Source of the DNA: Oscheius dolichura
Lineage: Eukaryota; Nematoda; Chromadorea; Rhabditida; Rhabditidae
Length of the DNA: 64,000 bases
Assembly: GCA_932521035.1 (NCBI GenBank)
Contig: OW051493.1
Location: 9,756,001-9,820,000 of the forward strand
Direction of reading: 5' to 3'
Shown here one piece after another: positions 11,701 through 23,751 of the stretch. The position numbers and the translations under genes are program-made. A model generated the notes under the pieces. The model was given only the letters and a program-made list of their open reading frames with translations, did no database searches and had not been told where the DNA came from. Each line of letters opens with the position of its first letter. The first letter of the stretch is position 1.

Positions 11701-14700
11701 AAATAAAGCGATATTTCAAAATCAACCGGAAAGTCCCCGAAATTGACCAGGGCAGGCGCTCAACAGGGCAAACTATCTTTAATTCCTTCTGACACCCTCC
11801 CTGAATCCGATCCAAGATGCTTTTAAAGGCTGTAACCTGGCTTTTTTCCAGTAAACGAGGATTAAAATGGCCAAAAGCCGTGTGGGGTAGAGAAAAACAC
11901 TCTATATACACGAAAACAGAAGAGCATCTTGAAGAACCCGCTGGGGTTTATTGGGTGGACCCGTAAGGTACCTGATATTGCCAATAATAAAACTGGGAAG
12001 GGGCCGGGAGACTCTAGGTGAATTTAGAGAGGATACTGACGGATTGGGGGGGGGGATGGCTTATGGCTTTAAAAGGACAACCTCGGCTTGTTCTGGTGCT
12101 AGAGAACCTATTTTCCATTTTCTGGTATCCAAACCCCCAAAAAAGGGGAGACTGTGATAGGGAATGGACCGGGGAACAGCTCAACAAATTAGCCGTTTCA
12201 GTGGCGTCGCGTACATCTTCAACCAGTCCTTCTTCAAAGAAATGTGTGCCACGACGGGAGTCGATCTCGAGAATATAGTCTACTACAAAGATGAGACACA
12301 CTACTTTGTGATGTGTGCTAAGAAGCAGAGTCTCCTCGAAATGGGAGTAATTCTGAAGGACAACGACGACGTGACCCGCCTCCTCTCCGCCGACAATGTC
12401 GACCGGGATGCTCTCTGTAATTATGCCCGGGCAGCGGCTGATTTCGCTACTCATGGTTAATTTTTTAGCTTTAATATAATTGTATATTTTTTTAGGAAAG
12501 CTGCCGGCTTTGGATTTTGCGAAAAATCATCGAGGACAGGAGGATATAGCCATGTTTGACTTTACCAGTCTCTACTCGGCTAAATGCGCCGTCCGGCTGA
12601 TAGAGAGGAAAAATAAACGGCTACTGATGGGAATTGTTGGTGATTCCCTTCATGAGGTACGGTTTTTACCCAGTTTAATAGCCTGAAATTGTTGAAAATT
12701 ATCCAAACTCCCTTTATAACCCATGGGTAGCCCGAACACCCGTCATTTTTGGAATAAATGAGCTCCGGGGTGCCGGAGAATCAAACGTACAGGTCTTGAA
12801 GCGATTATATCTTTGTAAGTCACGAAAAATCATTTCGAGACCTATTCCTGGGATTTAATCAGACCTTTGGGAACCACTTTACTCCAATTTGACCGGAAAA
12901 TTCCGGAGGGATAGGAAATTCCATCTTCTCGGAGTTATAATTCCCCAACAGTTTCGAATTTCTGAAAGATCTTTGGATCAGTAGAAAGAGCAAACAATTC
13001 TGAACAAGACTGCTAACTCACTTTTTGAAAATAAGGAACGTTTTAGTCCGAAATGGGCGCGAATTCTCCCCGCCGCAGGGATAATTTCAACGGCGGCGCC
13101 TGTATGACTTCCAAGTGGATTTGATTAGGTCAAATATTGGGAATATGGCAATTTCTGGGCCTCAACTTGGATTTTTCAGCCCTTCTGGCCAACTGGATCC
13201 GGTTGTGCTCGAGGATTCCTGGGAGTTTTTGATACGGCCTGGCTTATTCGTGACTACGGGATGAATCAACGCGGCCCCCTGGAAATGATCGCCGACCGGG
13301 AGAGTATCTACAAATTGCTGGCTCAAGTCACCAAGGATAATATGCATAAAGCTATACAAAAGGTTCGCTTCCCTCTATATTCCCCTAATTTTGATAAATT
13401 ACAGTATACCATCGATCCTAAAACGCGCTACGTCTCCCCGGAGCTGAATCTCTATCCAGAAGATATGGCGGGTCTTTTGAACACGGATAATCCCCGAACC
13501 AGTGAGTTTTAACACTATTTAAAGGACTGTTTCCTTTTTTAGTGACGGTTAATGAAGTCCTACCTTTAAATAATAAAGAAACGGTTCATCAATTCACCCA
13601 ACAGACGTTATCCTACGCCATTTGGAGGTTCTGTCACCACGTTTTGGCGGCTTTCAAGTTGAAGATGTTTGATCTCGATGTTTGGTTAGTTTTTATACCG
13701 TATTCTTTGGATTACCGTAATCGGAAGGTTCTATAGAGACCTGAGCATCCTTCCGTTTTAAAATATGACCTCAAAAACAAGAATTTTAGTCCCATTCGTG
13801 GGAAAACTCCAGACGTTTTGAAAACACCGGGCCCGGGTCAGTATGGCGCATTTCTGGTGCAGGAATTATAAAAATACTTGGCATACTGTAATTAGTATAG
13901 TTTGCACCGGTAAAGCACAAAGCTGGCGTGCCTGCACCAGAAATGCGCCTTACTGGCCCCGCAGCCAGGTTTCAACTGGTTTCTTGGGAATTTCCTCCCG
14001 GATTCCGTGGTTTTAGACCTAAATAATGTTAAATATTTCAGCTGGCGAGATGGCCGAGCCTTGGCTGCTCTCCTGTCCAAATTTGTCCCGGAGAAGTTTG
14101 ACTACTTCACCCTTCTGGCTATCGACGATGTCGGTACTCATCTCCAGGCCATTTTCACCGCCGTGGAGGAAGAACTCCAGATTCCGTCACCCTGTAGTCC
14201 GGCTGACTGGCCACGGCTCTCAAAATCCGGAAAACAGAACTACATCGGACGGGTTGTCGGTCTAATCCGGGCGGATACCGACAGATTGATGAAGTCTCTA
14301 ATCACGCCGAAGAGTACAATGAAAAGGAGAATACAACCGGTAAGTAGACTCAAAAAATGCAGAATTTTGTGCTGATTACGAATAACTAATTTAAAAAATT
14401 TGAAAATATCAAGAAATTGGAGAAAAATGCAATATTTGAATTTTGAGCGAATTTCATCCAACGCGCGCCAAGCAACGGCCGCCTGCTGTTTACGCGCGTT
14501 AGCGCGCCATTACCGTATTCCAGAAAATGCTTGTACTGTCATTTTCAATGGATTTTCAGATCCAAATGACTCGCCGAAAAACCCAACCAATAGAAGAACT
14601 GGCCCAGAATCTTCTCGGCTGTTCAACTTTTCAAAATGGCGGCGGCTGTCCAGACGAGATCCCCTCGAAAAACAATAAGGTGACGCTCCTTGCCAAATTC

Positions 14701-17700
14701 CTCCAATCTCAATTAAAGATTAAATAATAAATACACAGTATATATCGTATCCTTTTGCACCCTGCACGATATTAACATTCCTAATATTAATCCATAGAAT
14801 ACTAGATCATTGTGTGTTTTTCAGGAAAACGAGGCGGAGAGGCACGCGAAAAGATTGGAGAGATTGGTGGAGAAGGAGAAGGAGAAAGACGTCAATGCGA
14901 ATGTCTCCCCTCTGATCATACGGTATCGACCCCCGGAACCGGAAAAGAAGGAAGAAGAATCGAAATACCAGAGGAAGAGACCCCCAGTGGAGAGATTGAA
15001 TCCGGACCTGGTGAATAAGGTCGAGAGAATCGTCACGGGGGATCTGGTCAAGGAAAAGGAAAGACAGAACTATGATGAGAAGGACCGGGCAGCGGCTAAG
15101 AAGAGCCAAAAACTGGATAGAAACGGACTACAGGCGATGGAACAGAGACTAATGGAAGCGGGACTACAGAAGACGAAGATGGAACACATGACCAGCCAGG
15201 AGGAAAAGGTACGAGGGGGTTTGGATACTAACAAATTTGTATGGGGAAAGGGGAAGAGCAGCTGGTATTGAACTGGTTATGATCGTTTCGGGACCCAGAT
15301 GAGTTGGGTGAAGCTAAAAAAACTGAGAAGAGAAGTCGAAAGTTCCGGGGAACCGGAAATTTTCAAACATTTTTTCGAATACCGTAACCCAAACAAACCC
15401 AAAAGTTGGACTGTGGAGTTTTCAAAGGAGTTTCACCCTATTCCGGCCCATTTGAGCGATTTTTCCATTACCGTACCCTCAAAAAAAAGGCGGGAAGGGT
15501 TTCCTAGAAGACTGGAAAAGTCCCATAAATGGTCTACCCCGGGGATACGGTGACAGGGAGGGATTTTTTGGGATTGAAATGGAATTTTTGGGGGGTATTT
15601 TCGGAAGTGGGGGTCAGAATTCACATCCAAAAGATTTACTGTAACTGTTTTTGGTGGATTTTACATCGGAGATGTTAGAATTCCCAGCTGGCAACCACAG
15701 TAAAAGGGTATTTTAGGTCAAAAACGGGCTCCCAGTTACCAAATTACAGTACTTATGCCCCCCTCTTCCAGATAATGAAAGCCGTAGCTAATGACGCCCG
15801 ACGGGAAGCGGAGAGCGGCTTCAGTCGGACAATTGAAACAGAACGATTTAAACAGTACGACGAGACGATAAAGAAGTCCGGCGACGTGTTGAAAATGAAG
15901 GACGTCGCAGGGATTGACCCCTTCCATCGACGACGAGACCCGCTACCCGCTAAAAAAGCGAATATCCTAGAAGATCAGGAGAATAACGTCGTTCTCAGGG
16001 TATTTACCTCATTTTCCCGCCAAATTTAAAAAAATTACAGCCTACAGTACCTGTCCAGCCGAAACGGCACTCAATTCCCGTTATGGAACCATCCTACGAT
16101 ACGGTAAACGCTAGGAAACAGACAAATTGTCAACTGTGCAATAAGGTTCGTCCAGAAACTGTTAGAAGTCAGTGCAAGCGTTGAAATTTGCTTTCAAATG
16201 TTCAGAATTTCCTGCTGATTACGAATAATTAATCTAAACAGTAGAAAAATGTCAAAAAATTGAAGAAAAATGAATATAACAGCGAAATTTGTTCAGCGAT
16301 TTTCGTCCAACGCGCGCCAAGCCACGGCCGCCCGCTATTTAAGCGCAATGGCGCGCGATTACCATTGGCCCGGAAAAGCTTGTACTGTAGTTTTTTCGCC
16401 TTATTTTCATAAACAATGAGGTTTAGGTGGTTTATTTGGCGGAAAGAATGCAAGTGGAGAGCATTTTCATCCATAAGAACTGTTTCCGCTGTGCTTACTG
16501 TAATCAGCCCCTCCGTTTGGGAGAATGCGGCAAGGATAAGGATCTGGAATACCATTGCCCCAATAAGTAAGAATTCTTTTTTGTATAAAACCAATTCTGT
16601 TCAGATTCTTCTGTAATACTCACTTACGTGTCCCGTTGAAAGAAAAAATAGCCAAAATTGAGAGAGCCGCTCGCCTGACGAGGGGAAACAGCAAGGAGAA
16701 GGAGACGGTAGTTGTGCCGCCGCTGCCAGCCACCCGGCCACCTCAAGAGTGAGTTTTTAGACTTATTAAAGGACTGTAAAAGGATCTGAAACGAATGTAG
16801 ACCATCAGCAGAAAATTCTGAATTTTTTAAAGCAAAGAACTCCATAACATGTTAGTATTGTGCCTTTAAATTTTAAAAATTAGAAATCGCGTGAGGACCC
16901 ATATTGAGCCAAAGCTTCCTTCATTTGGCATTGTTTAAATAAAAAAAATGGTAGTTTTTCAGTGATTATCGAGAGAAGAAAGCGACGTTGAGTTTCTTTT
17001 CCCCGGAGCAATTGAGAAATAACACGACGGAAAGGATGATGTCTTCCATGAGGACGGTAGTCTCCCCCGTGACGGAATTCGTCACCTCTCGGGAGGCTCT
17101 AACTCCGGAGAGGGCTGAATTCGGAGTCCAGAAGACGAAGAGCACAGTAGAGGACGATAAGAAGGAGATCGTCCGGATGCCATCCGGGTCAGAAAGCGAG
17201 GAGGACGAGGAGGAGACGGCCTCGGGGCCGGCCACTCCGCCGGATGGTCCGCCTCGAAAGGCGGAGGAGGACGACGACAGTCTGTCGGATGGAGACGGGC
17301 TGGAGGAGGACGAGATAGCCGAACTGGAAACTACAGTACTCCAGCTGGCAGATGAACATCCCTGTCAGCCTATTACAGAACAACAGGTAGGCAGTTATCC
17401 ATTACAGTAACCCAAACTTTGGCTATTCATTTTCCGGACTCGTTTAACTTCCAAACTTATCTTCTGGGTCTTGAAGAGAAGAGAATTATAGGCACAGAAA
17501 TTCCAAAAACTATCCTTTCCCAGTTCCTGGAGCTCCAAATAACAGTACTCGGCGCAAAAACTGCTCCAGTCGGAATTTTGAGCAAATTTACCTGGGAAAC
17601 GGCTCAAAAACTACAGTAATCCTCCCAGAAAGTCGGAAAAGCCATTGGGCAGCTCTCTGCTCTCTAGAATGGCTCAAAAATGGTCTTTAAAATGGGCGGA

Positions 17701-20002
17701 AGGTCCCAAAATAGGCCTGGAACCATTTTCTGACCCTAGAGACCCCGTTGACGAGTTTACCAGTTCATTTTTCCAGGTTCTCTCCGTGATAGACATGATC
17801 AACCGGCGAAGAGCCTCGAGTATCGTCCCCGGAATGCAGCAGACCTCCCAAATGGCCCCATCCCCCATGGTAGGCTTCCTTCCCCTCGCTGTTCCCTAAT
17901 TCCCATATTTTTCAGTTTGAAGAATATCTAACCCCGGAGGTGACCTTCCGCACCCCTGCTCGGCCAGAAGTTAGCCGCGAACGAGCGAGGACAATTGCTG
18001 CCATGCCGACGGAAGACGAGATCTCCACAGAATATAAGACTCCCTCGTTGGATGATATCCGAAAACAGAAACAGGAAGAGCTACTCCGGCTGAGAAGTGA
18101 ATCCCGCGCTCGGGCGGCTTCGAAAACGGATGCCGAACTGGGACTAGGCGAACTGGCTTCGGTTAAACGAAACTCGCTACAATTCCACGTCCCCAGTACT
18201 CCGGTCACGTCGAGAAGTTATACCGTATCACCGCCAACTGATAGAAATAAGGTAAACCTTCAGTTTTCCCTGTTTTCCGTGAAAATCCGCGCCGCCGCAC
18301 CCGTAAAATCTCGTCAGTTGCGCGCTTTGAACAATTGAGGACAATGGAGCGCGCTGATACGGGTGCGGGCGCGTCCAATCTTCTTCTCCGCCACAGTGTA
18401 AAGTAGAGCCAATTTCAGCTGCGTTCCTCCTCCCTCTTGAACGATATGCCATCCCTACATCGAGCAGAAATAGTACAGAAGCCGTTGGAAGTCACAGTGG
18501 TTAGTTTTTGCCCTTGAAAATCTATGGATTACGGTATTTTAGCAAAAGGAGGAGCCGCCAAGCCAAGGAATGCTAGCAAAGCTTTTTAGTCCCGACGCGA
18601 TTAGGAAGAAAGCTGTGAGTTTATATTTTCCAGTTAAGAAACTCTTGGGGTTACGGTAGCTAATAGTCCCCCGTTTCAGACCTCTCCCTCGGCTGTTCAA
18701 GCGGATAAAGTTCACTGCGAGAGCCGAAAAGAGACAAGCATCCTGGGAAACGCGTTCCGACGGCTAAAAGTCAAAAAAGGAGAGACCCCGCCAAAAGAGC
18801 CGGTCCTAATCAAGACACCAGAGCCTAGAGTGGCTGCCGTAGCCCCGAGTCCTCGTGTCAACTCGGATCTGGACAGTCCATCAACTTCACTACAAATTCC
18901 AATAACGGAAAAAAGCCTGAAACTATTTACCAAGAGAGCTGAAAAGATTATTAGGTAGGTTGGCGGGAATTTTATTCGGAGACGTTTTTAGGGATCAAAA
19001 ATGTCCGTTTTCTAAAAATCCGTTACTGTAGTTTTGTAGAGAATTTTCTGGGAAATACGGTAGTATCAAAATCTTCGTAAAAGTTCGGGTTCTTGAGGAA
19101 GAAATTCCCCTTTGAAGATGGTAGGCCGCGTCCTCTTTATGATTTTCTTCTAATTTTCGAAAAATTCCCATTTTCTCAAATCTTTCACGCAGATGTTGTT
19201 CTCCATTATTTTCTGACTTAGACCACATGTTGATCTTCCAGAAAACAGTAACTTTTGGTCCTCCAATCGACTTGGAAGTCATAAGGGCGCCGCCGTTGGA
19301 TTTCTCCCTGCGGCGGGGGAATGTTTTACTATTTTTGCCTTAAAAAGTCTAAGTATTAGAAAATAGCATGCTCCATCTTCTATAGAATTTTTTGCTCTAT
19401 CAACTGGTACAAAAATATCCCTGAAATTCAACTCCTTTGGAGAGTTATTGCCTTGGGAAGCCGGCGGTTCATTATCCTCTCCTCTCGCCTTCTTCTATCC
19501 CGCCTAGGGTCCCGCCGCGATCCAATTCTTCTCCCTTTCTCCTACCAAATGGTCCTACAGTGAAATATACAGTATTTCCAGGCAACGTGACGAGGCCCTA
19601 CCGCGCACAGCCCAGGAAATCGAGCGCTCCATCCAGCAGAATGAGATCCGCCTGGATGAGATCCGTCAGATCGGGGAGCAACACGAGAAGAAGCTCACAA
19701 TCGACCCGACGAATCGCTGGGAGTTGGAGTGTTGGCTGGCGCTGGTTCGGGAACGAGAAGCCCTGAAAGACGCCATCGAGGCCAGCAAGAAACGCCTCCG
19801 AAAATTGGAACTTCAAGTCCGATATAAGGAGTTGAATTCGCGGCACAAAATGAACCAGGACGAGATGTCTGACGTGAGTTTTGCGGCGGGGAATACGGTA
19901 GTCAAGGCGGATTTCCAGCCGAGACTCTTGGGAGAGATGAAGGCCATCGTGGAGGAGAGACACCGCCTCGACCGGGAAGGAGACGTCAAATTTAAAAAGT
20001 AG
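8708..20002 (+). CDS. mical-1: MICAL flavoprotein monooxygenase
   Basis: NADPH-dependent FAD monooxygenase of the MICAL family; known members oxidise methionines of actin filaments downstream of semaphorin/plexin signalling. Exons: 8708-8835, 10178-10305, 10398-10586, 10941-11057, 11372-11473, 11539-11638, 12202-12455, 12496-12656, 13180-13362, 13405-13501, 13543-13684, 14042-14339, 14560-14679, 14825-15208, 15772-15999, 16041-16145, 16427-16566, 16605-16748, 16963-17386, 17777-17869, 17916-18251, 18419-18499, 18543-18614, 18680-18954, 19582-20002. All phases agree, giving 1,573 aa. Seen: the dinucleotide motif GAGPCG (residues 84-89), [21 protein letters not shown]-like [11 protein letters not shown] near 388, a CH domain (about 500-620), one LIM domain starting CQLCNK (about 907-965) and a C-terminal bMERB coiled coil (about 1420-1573). 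All family domains are present, so it should be active. The start follows the family's usual N-terminus; extra 5' exons are possible. AATAAA is at 20,228. Introns carry repeats of families A, B, C and D. Confidence 0.96.
8888..9039. repeat. Palindromic repeat, family A, in mical-1 intron 1
   Basis: One of the best-preserved copies. The inverted repeats extend from GGCTCGGTCCTTGATAGTCC through the CACCCGTAAAGTCTCGGCAG core, with the complement at the right end, so each arm is about 50 bp. It lies just after the first coding exon of mical-1. Confidence 0.82.
10636..10744. repeat. Palindromic repeat, family A, right end truncated
   Basis: The left arm is complete (CCCCGATAGTCCGATTCCCT then the core). 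The right arm stops after ACTTTACGGGTGCA, lacking the outer GGGGATCGGAC. It lies in mical-1 intron 3. Confidence 0.75.
13836..13963. repeat. Palindromic repeat, family C, in mical-1 intron 11
   Basis: The arms GCGCATTTCTGGTGCAGG and CCTGCACCAGAAATGCGCC are perfect complements, with GGGTCAGTA/TACTGGCCC-type outer ends. The interior includes CTTGGCATACTGTAATTAG, also found in the decayed copy at 23.9 kb. Confidence 0.72.
14360..14520 (+). repeat. Dispersed repeat, family D, in mical-1 intron 12
   Basis: Starts with CAGAATTTTGTGCTGATTACG, continues through GGAGAAAAATGCAA, and ends with CGCGCGCCAAGCAACGGCCG and GCGCGCCATTACCG. It is intronic and in the sense orientation of the host gene. Confidence 0.75.
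16203..16370 (+). repeat. Dispersed repeat, family D, in mical-1 intron 16
   Basis: Second copy inside mical-1, in the same orientation as the first. The CAACGCGCGCCAAGC block and the GCGCGCGATTACCA end are preserved. It lies between the two exons that encode the LIM domain. Confidence 0.72.
18288..18374. repeat. Palindromic repeat, family B, in mical-1 intron 21
   Basis: The left arm is CCGCACCCGTAAAATCTCGTC. The right arm keeps the outer GATACGGGTGCGGGCGCG but has lost the CTGCCGAGA part, so the copy is decayed. Confidence 0.65.
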
Positions 20003-20757
20003 CCGGTGTTCTTTTTTAAATTAACGAAAATATTTATAGATTCTTCAATATGGACGAGGTTTTGGAGAAGAAAAATCATGACTACCGTAATTTTCAGCCA
20101 GTCTTTAGTCAGCCATAGAGAGAGAGAGAGAGACCCTTTCCCCTGATTCAGGTGTATTCTATTAATTAATTGTGTGTTCTGTACATATAAATCATATCCC
20201 ACCCGGTTCTATAAAATATAAAATAATAATAAACATGATTAGTCTGATGGACACTGTAGCTTTTCACGTCTTGATACTTCGCCGCCTGATACACCTTTCT
20301 AACGGATGTACTGCTGCTCCTCATGTAGAGCATTACTAAAGATGGAACCTATGGCATTCGAACGTATCAGAGCAAGAAGAAATAAGGAAAACCCAAGAAG
20401 AATCCGAATTTCCCAGCTGAAAATGGATTTTTTCGTTAATTTTGTTCTCTTACCGTGTAATACACATTTTTTCTTCTTTCGAACAATCATATCCGAACTA
20501 ATAAACAGCTTATACTCAATAAAAACATGAAAAATTGAAAAAGAAACAGAAAAGAAAACGCAGCGCGAGCGTGAATAATTTAAAGGACTGGGAAAAGGTC
20601 CCGTAGCCGGAAAACCCGAGATTGGAAACGGACTATAGACTATTCAGACTATCGTCTACTGTCCTCCTCGTCAAAGAGAGAATCATATTCCTTCGTAATT
20701 CCTTCGGTTAATCCAAACGAGCCTTATTAAATGTTTATTAGGTACAAACAACAGAAA
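20003..20757. other. Intergenic region between mical-1 and F-box gene, convergent 3' ends
   Basis: It holds the 3' untranslated region of mical-1, with an AGAGAGAG run near 20,118 and AATAAA at 20,228. It also holds the 3' untranslated region of the minus-strand F-box gene, with AATAAA on the minus strand at 20,734-20,739. No other gene is visible. Confidence 0.6.
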
Positions 20758-22352
20758 TTATTCTTGCTGATACCACCATATACTGTTTCTTATAGTCTGC
20801 GCAAAATCGTAATCCATATGGAAATCCAAGTCGTATAGGGCCAGGCAGTAGTTGCTGACGCTGAGGAGTAGAATTGTAGAGTCTTGTCTTCTCTTGAACT
20901 TAGCCATGTATTCGCTTGCAACCTCGTTCGACTCGATTGCATCCTTTATCCAGATTGACTCCTTTATTAGGCGGATATCGACACGCGGGGAGGTGAGGAA
21001 GGTTAGCCGTTTGATCTCAAGCCCGTCCTTCCATAGCTGAAAAATTTATATATTAGTGTTTTCAGGTGTTTTTGGTTTTAGAATCTTCAGAATTTTCTGC
21101 TGATTACGAATAACTAATTTAAAAATTATAAAAATGTCAAAAAATTGGAGAAAAATGCATATGAATTTGAAAATTCGGTTCAGCGAATTTCGTCGAACGC
21201 GCGCCAAGCAACGGACGCCTGCTGTTTACACCCTAATGGTTCGAGGGAATCTTCAGTCTATTCCAGAAATAGTTCTTACCTTGATAAGGTCGAAAGTAAG
21301 CATCGGCAAGTCCTCATACCGGCCTCTCCTTCTTCCGCCCTTGGCTTGATCTACTTCCAGGCAATCGACGCGAATTGTGACGAGAACATCAGCCGGATAG
21401 AGATCGGCAAGAATTATCCAATAGGTCCTGGCTATAAACGTTCTATATTTTCTATTTTTCAAACCTACGAAACAAATTAACGATGGCAGTATGATTGAGA
21501 GTCAGACTGCCGCTTACGTTGAGCTTCAGGGGTCCTTTCATTTCCTTCAGGGCAGTTTCTCTCAATTTCTTCATAATTTCGACGACCTCCTCGTTAACAT
21601 AGGCTGCGTCCTTGGCTTTTATCTTCACCTGGTCGATAATAGTCCGTTGATTGATCCAATTTATAGCGAGAACGGCCCCCTCAGTCAGGGAATCCACAGG
21701 AACGGAGACAAAACGAGAATATTGGGAGATTACGGTATCTAGAAGTCACAGTTGGGGAGTTTCTATCGGTATCGGTTACCTTTTTTCTTGGAAAATTCAA
21801 CGAAGGCCAGGGTCAGGTCGCGACTGATCTCCACCGTTCTCTCCCTGCAGATCATTGCCGATTTTATCTTCCTCTTTTTGTAGGATTGCTCCAGCTCGTT
21901 CACAATGACTACGGTAAGATCTATATGAAATAGGAGCTCTCCCTGGAATTTGTGGCATTTTAAAAAGGCATCAGAAAGCCCGCGGCAGCCTTCGACTGTC
22001 GTAAAACAGTAAAACTAAAAAGCAAAAATGCTTGACCGTGATGAGGATCGAAAGTGATGGGGACCTCTCACCCCGGGCGACCCCTCACTTCGCACTGCTC
22101 CATAACATCTCAGCATCGGAACGGACAGACAGATATACAGAGAGACACGGTGAATAAGGGTATTCCACCCGTTCTTACCTCTTCCCTGGTTGGGCATAAC
22201 GAGACAGTGTAACTGTAGGGCTTCTGTAATTTGTCTCGATATTTGGCCAGAGCGGTAGTGAAGGCCCTGTTGAGGACCAGAAGATTGCCGGCTTCGTGAA
22301 ACGGGAGGAACGAGACGATGTGAGCCAGAAGCTCTCCCGGCAGTCGGTCCAT
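20758..22352 (-). CDS. F-box domain protein
   Basis: Predicted substrate adaptor of an SCF-type ubiquitin ligase. Proposed exons on the minus strand: 22179-22352, 21780-21942, 21474-21738, 21280-21427, 20758-21036, together 342 aa. The N-terminus MDRLPGELLAHIVSFLPFH is a clear F-box start, followed by AGNLLVLNRAF. The rest is unrecognised and probably the substrate-binding part. The third-to-fourth exon join is the weakest point: the obvious GTAAGC donor at 21,517 leaves no in-frame acceptor. I therefore use a GTTTCG donor and a CCAG acceptor (46-nt intron), which restores the frame. An in-frame upstream ATG at 22,484 would add 44 residues. The poly(A) signal AATAAA is at 20,734-20,739. A family D repeat occupies the last intron. 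Confidence 0.75.
21088..21236 (+). repeat. Dispersed repeat, family D, in F-box gene intron
   Basis: CAGAATTTTCTGCTGATTACG start and GAACGCGCGCCAAGCAACGG block are present. It is antisense relative to the host gene, so the family has no fixed orientation in genes. Confidence 0.72.
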
Positions 22353-23739
22353 TCCACCACGGCGACTACTTGGAATGGAAAAATCGATAGCATTCTCTGG
22401 GAACAAAGCGAAAAAATTGGATAATTTCCTGCACTGTAATTGATCAAGAGATTTGAGATTCAAATGGCTGTGCGGCTTTTCCATTTCGGGTCCAGTCCGG
22501 GTCGAGAACTCCCAAAAACGTTTTCCGGATCTTGAGGTTCAAACACGAAAATTTCGGACCTGAAGATTCAGTTCGGGTATTCTGGGAAGCGTGGGCCGGA
22601 GATCTAGTAATTTCATTTCAGGTCGGTTCCGGTCCGGTCCAGACTCGGGCGGACCACTTACTTTATCGAGCCGGGTCCGGATACCGTCCCAGCCGATATT
22701 CCGATCCCCTGCACCCGTGAAGTCTCCGCAGGACAAAGATATAAAGGTGTCACAGTTTTGTAGCATCTTTTGAATAAAGACGATCCTCCTGCCGAGACTG
22801 TACGGGTGCAGGGGATAGGACTATCGATAACCGAACCACACAGCCCTGGTCTGTAGCTTCTTCCCTTCAGGATTTCACCAATTTTCCCTATATCCTGCCC
22901 AAAACTGTACGCCTCCCTGTCAATATTCTCCTTCCCACGACGAATAATAGATCTATATCCCAGGGGAGACACCACAAGGGGATAATAGCAGCCCCGTTAT
23001 CCTCCCTTCTACAGGCCCTCATTTCCCTTTCCTCTGTTCTCTCCATTCGTTTTTAGTCCGCTTCAAGACCTACCATTTTCAGGGGTTCATAAATAATCCC
23101 TCTAGGAAGAGAGAAGCACGAGGAAGACGCAGCCGACCGGGGGAAGTGGACGAGACTAACAGGACCATTTCCAGTTCAGAATAAATGGCAAAACAGAAAT
23201 AAAACATGAGATTAGCGTGGCTGTCCTAACCTTCGTCTGGATGGTTGGTGAAATGCCCCGGAAGGAGGTGAAACACTAGAAGATCGGGCTGTGGAGGAGA
23301 TTAAAATCTGTACCCAATATAGAAAAGCACATTTGGAGGATAGAAGAGAACTAAATCAGCCATCTTCATCTTCATTGGCACTGAAAGGAAATTTTTTTGA
23401 CCCACTAATCACTCACTACGTATGTGAAATAAGCAGAGATGGGTAAGTATTGGGAAATTGGGTCAAGACAATGAGAAGGCTTTCAGTTCAAAACGTCGCG
23501 GACGTCTTCTCATCTTCCTGCTCCCTATCAGCCAACGGCATGCTTTAACGACATGGGCTTATAGCAAACATTGCTGGTAGAAGCTTCATATTTAAATTAG
23601 AAAAAAACAGGTGAATTAGAGAGCAGCCAATCGAGAGGGATACGTCGTCAACCGGGACTGGAAAATGGCACACGAAGAAGAGAGGATGAAAATGACCCGG
23701 TACCCACGTACGGATGATAAGATGAGAGGAAAATAAAGA
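22353..23739. other. Intergenic region upstream of F-box gene
   Basis: Apart from a family A repeat at 22,694-22,830 and the left edge of the 5,004-bp duplication, I see no gene. The frames across it read through the repeat and have no recognisable protein character. GGTCCGG-rich short repeats occur at 22,490-22,690. Confidence 0.5.
22694..22830. repeat. Palindromic repeat, family A, at the duplication breakpoint
   Basis: The copy has both arms: GCACCCGTGAAGTCTCCGCAG at the left and CTGCCGAGACTGTACGGGTGC at the right. The left boundary of the tandem duplication falls inside it, at the TTTT just before GAATAAAGACGATCC. The right half is therefore repeated at 27,776-27,834 without the left half. 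Confidence 0.8.
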
Positions 23740-23751
23740 TTTATTGAAACG

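Noticed and set aside
22658-22975. 106-codon minus-strand frame over the family A repeat
   Set aside because: At the undisturbed locus it only reads through a palindromic repeat. It matters solely at the duplication junction, where it joins top-2.
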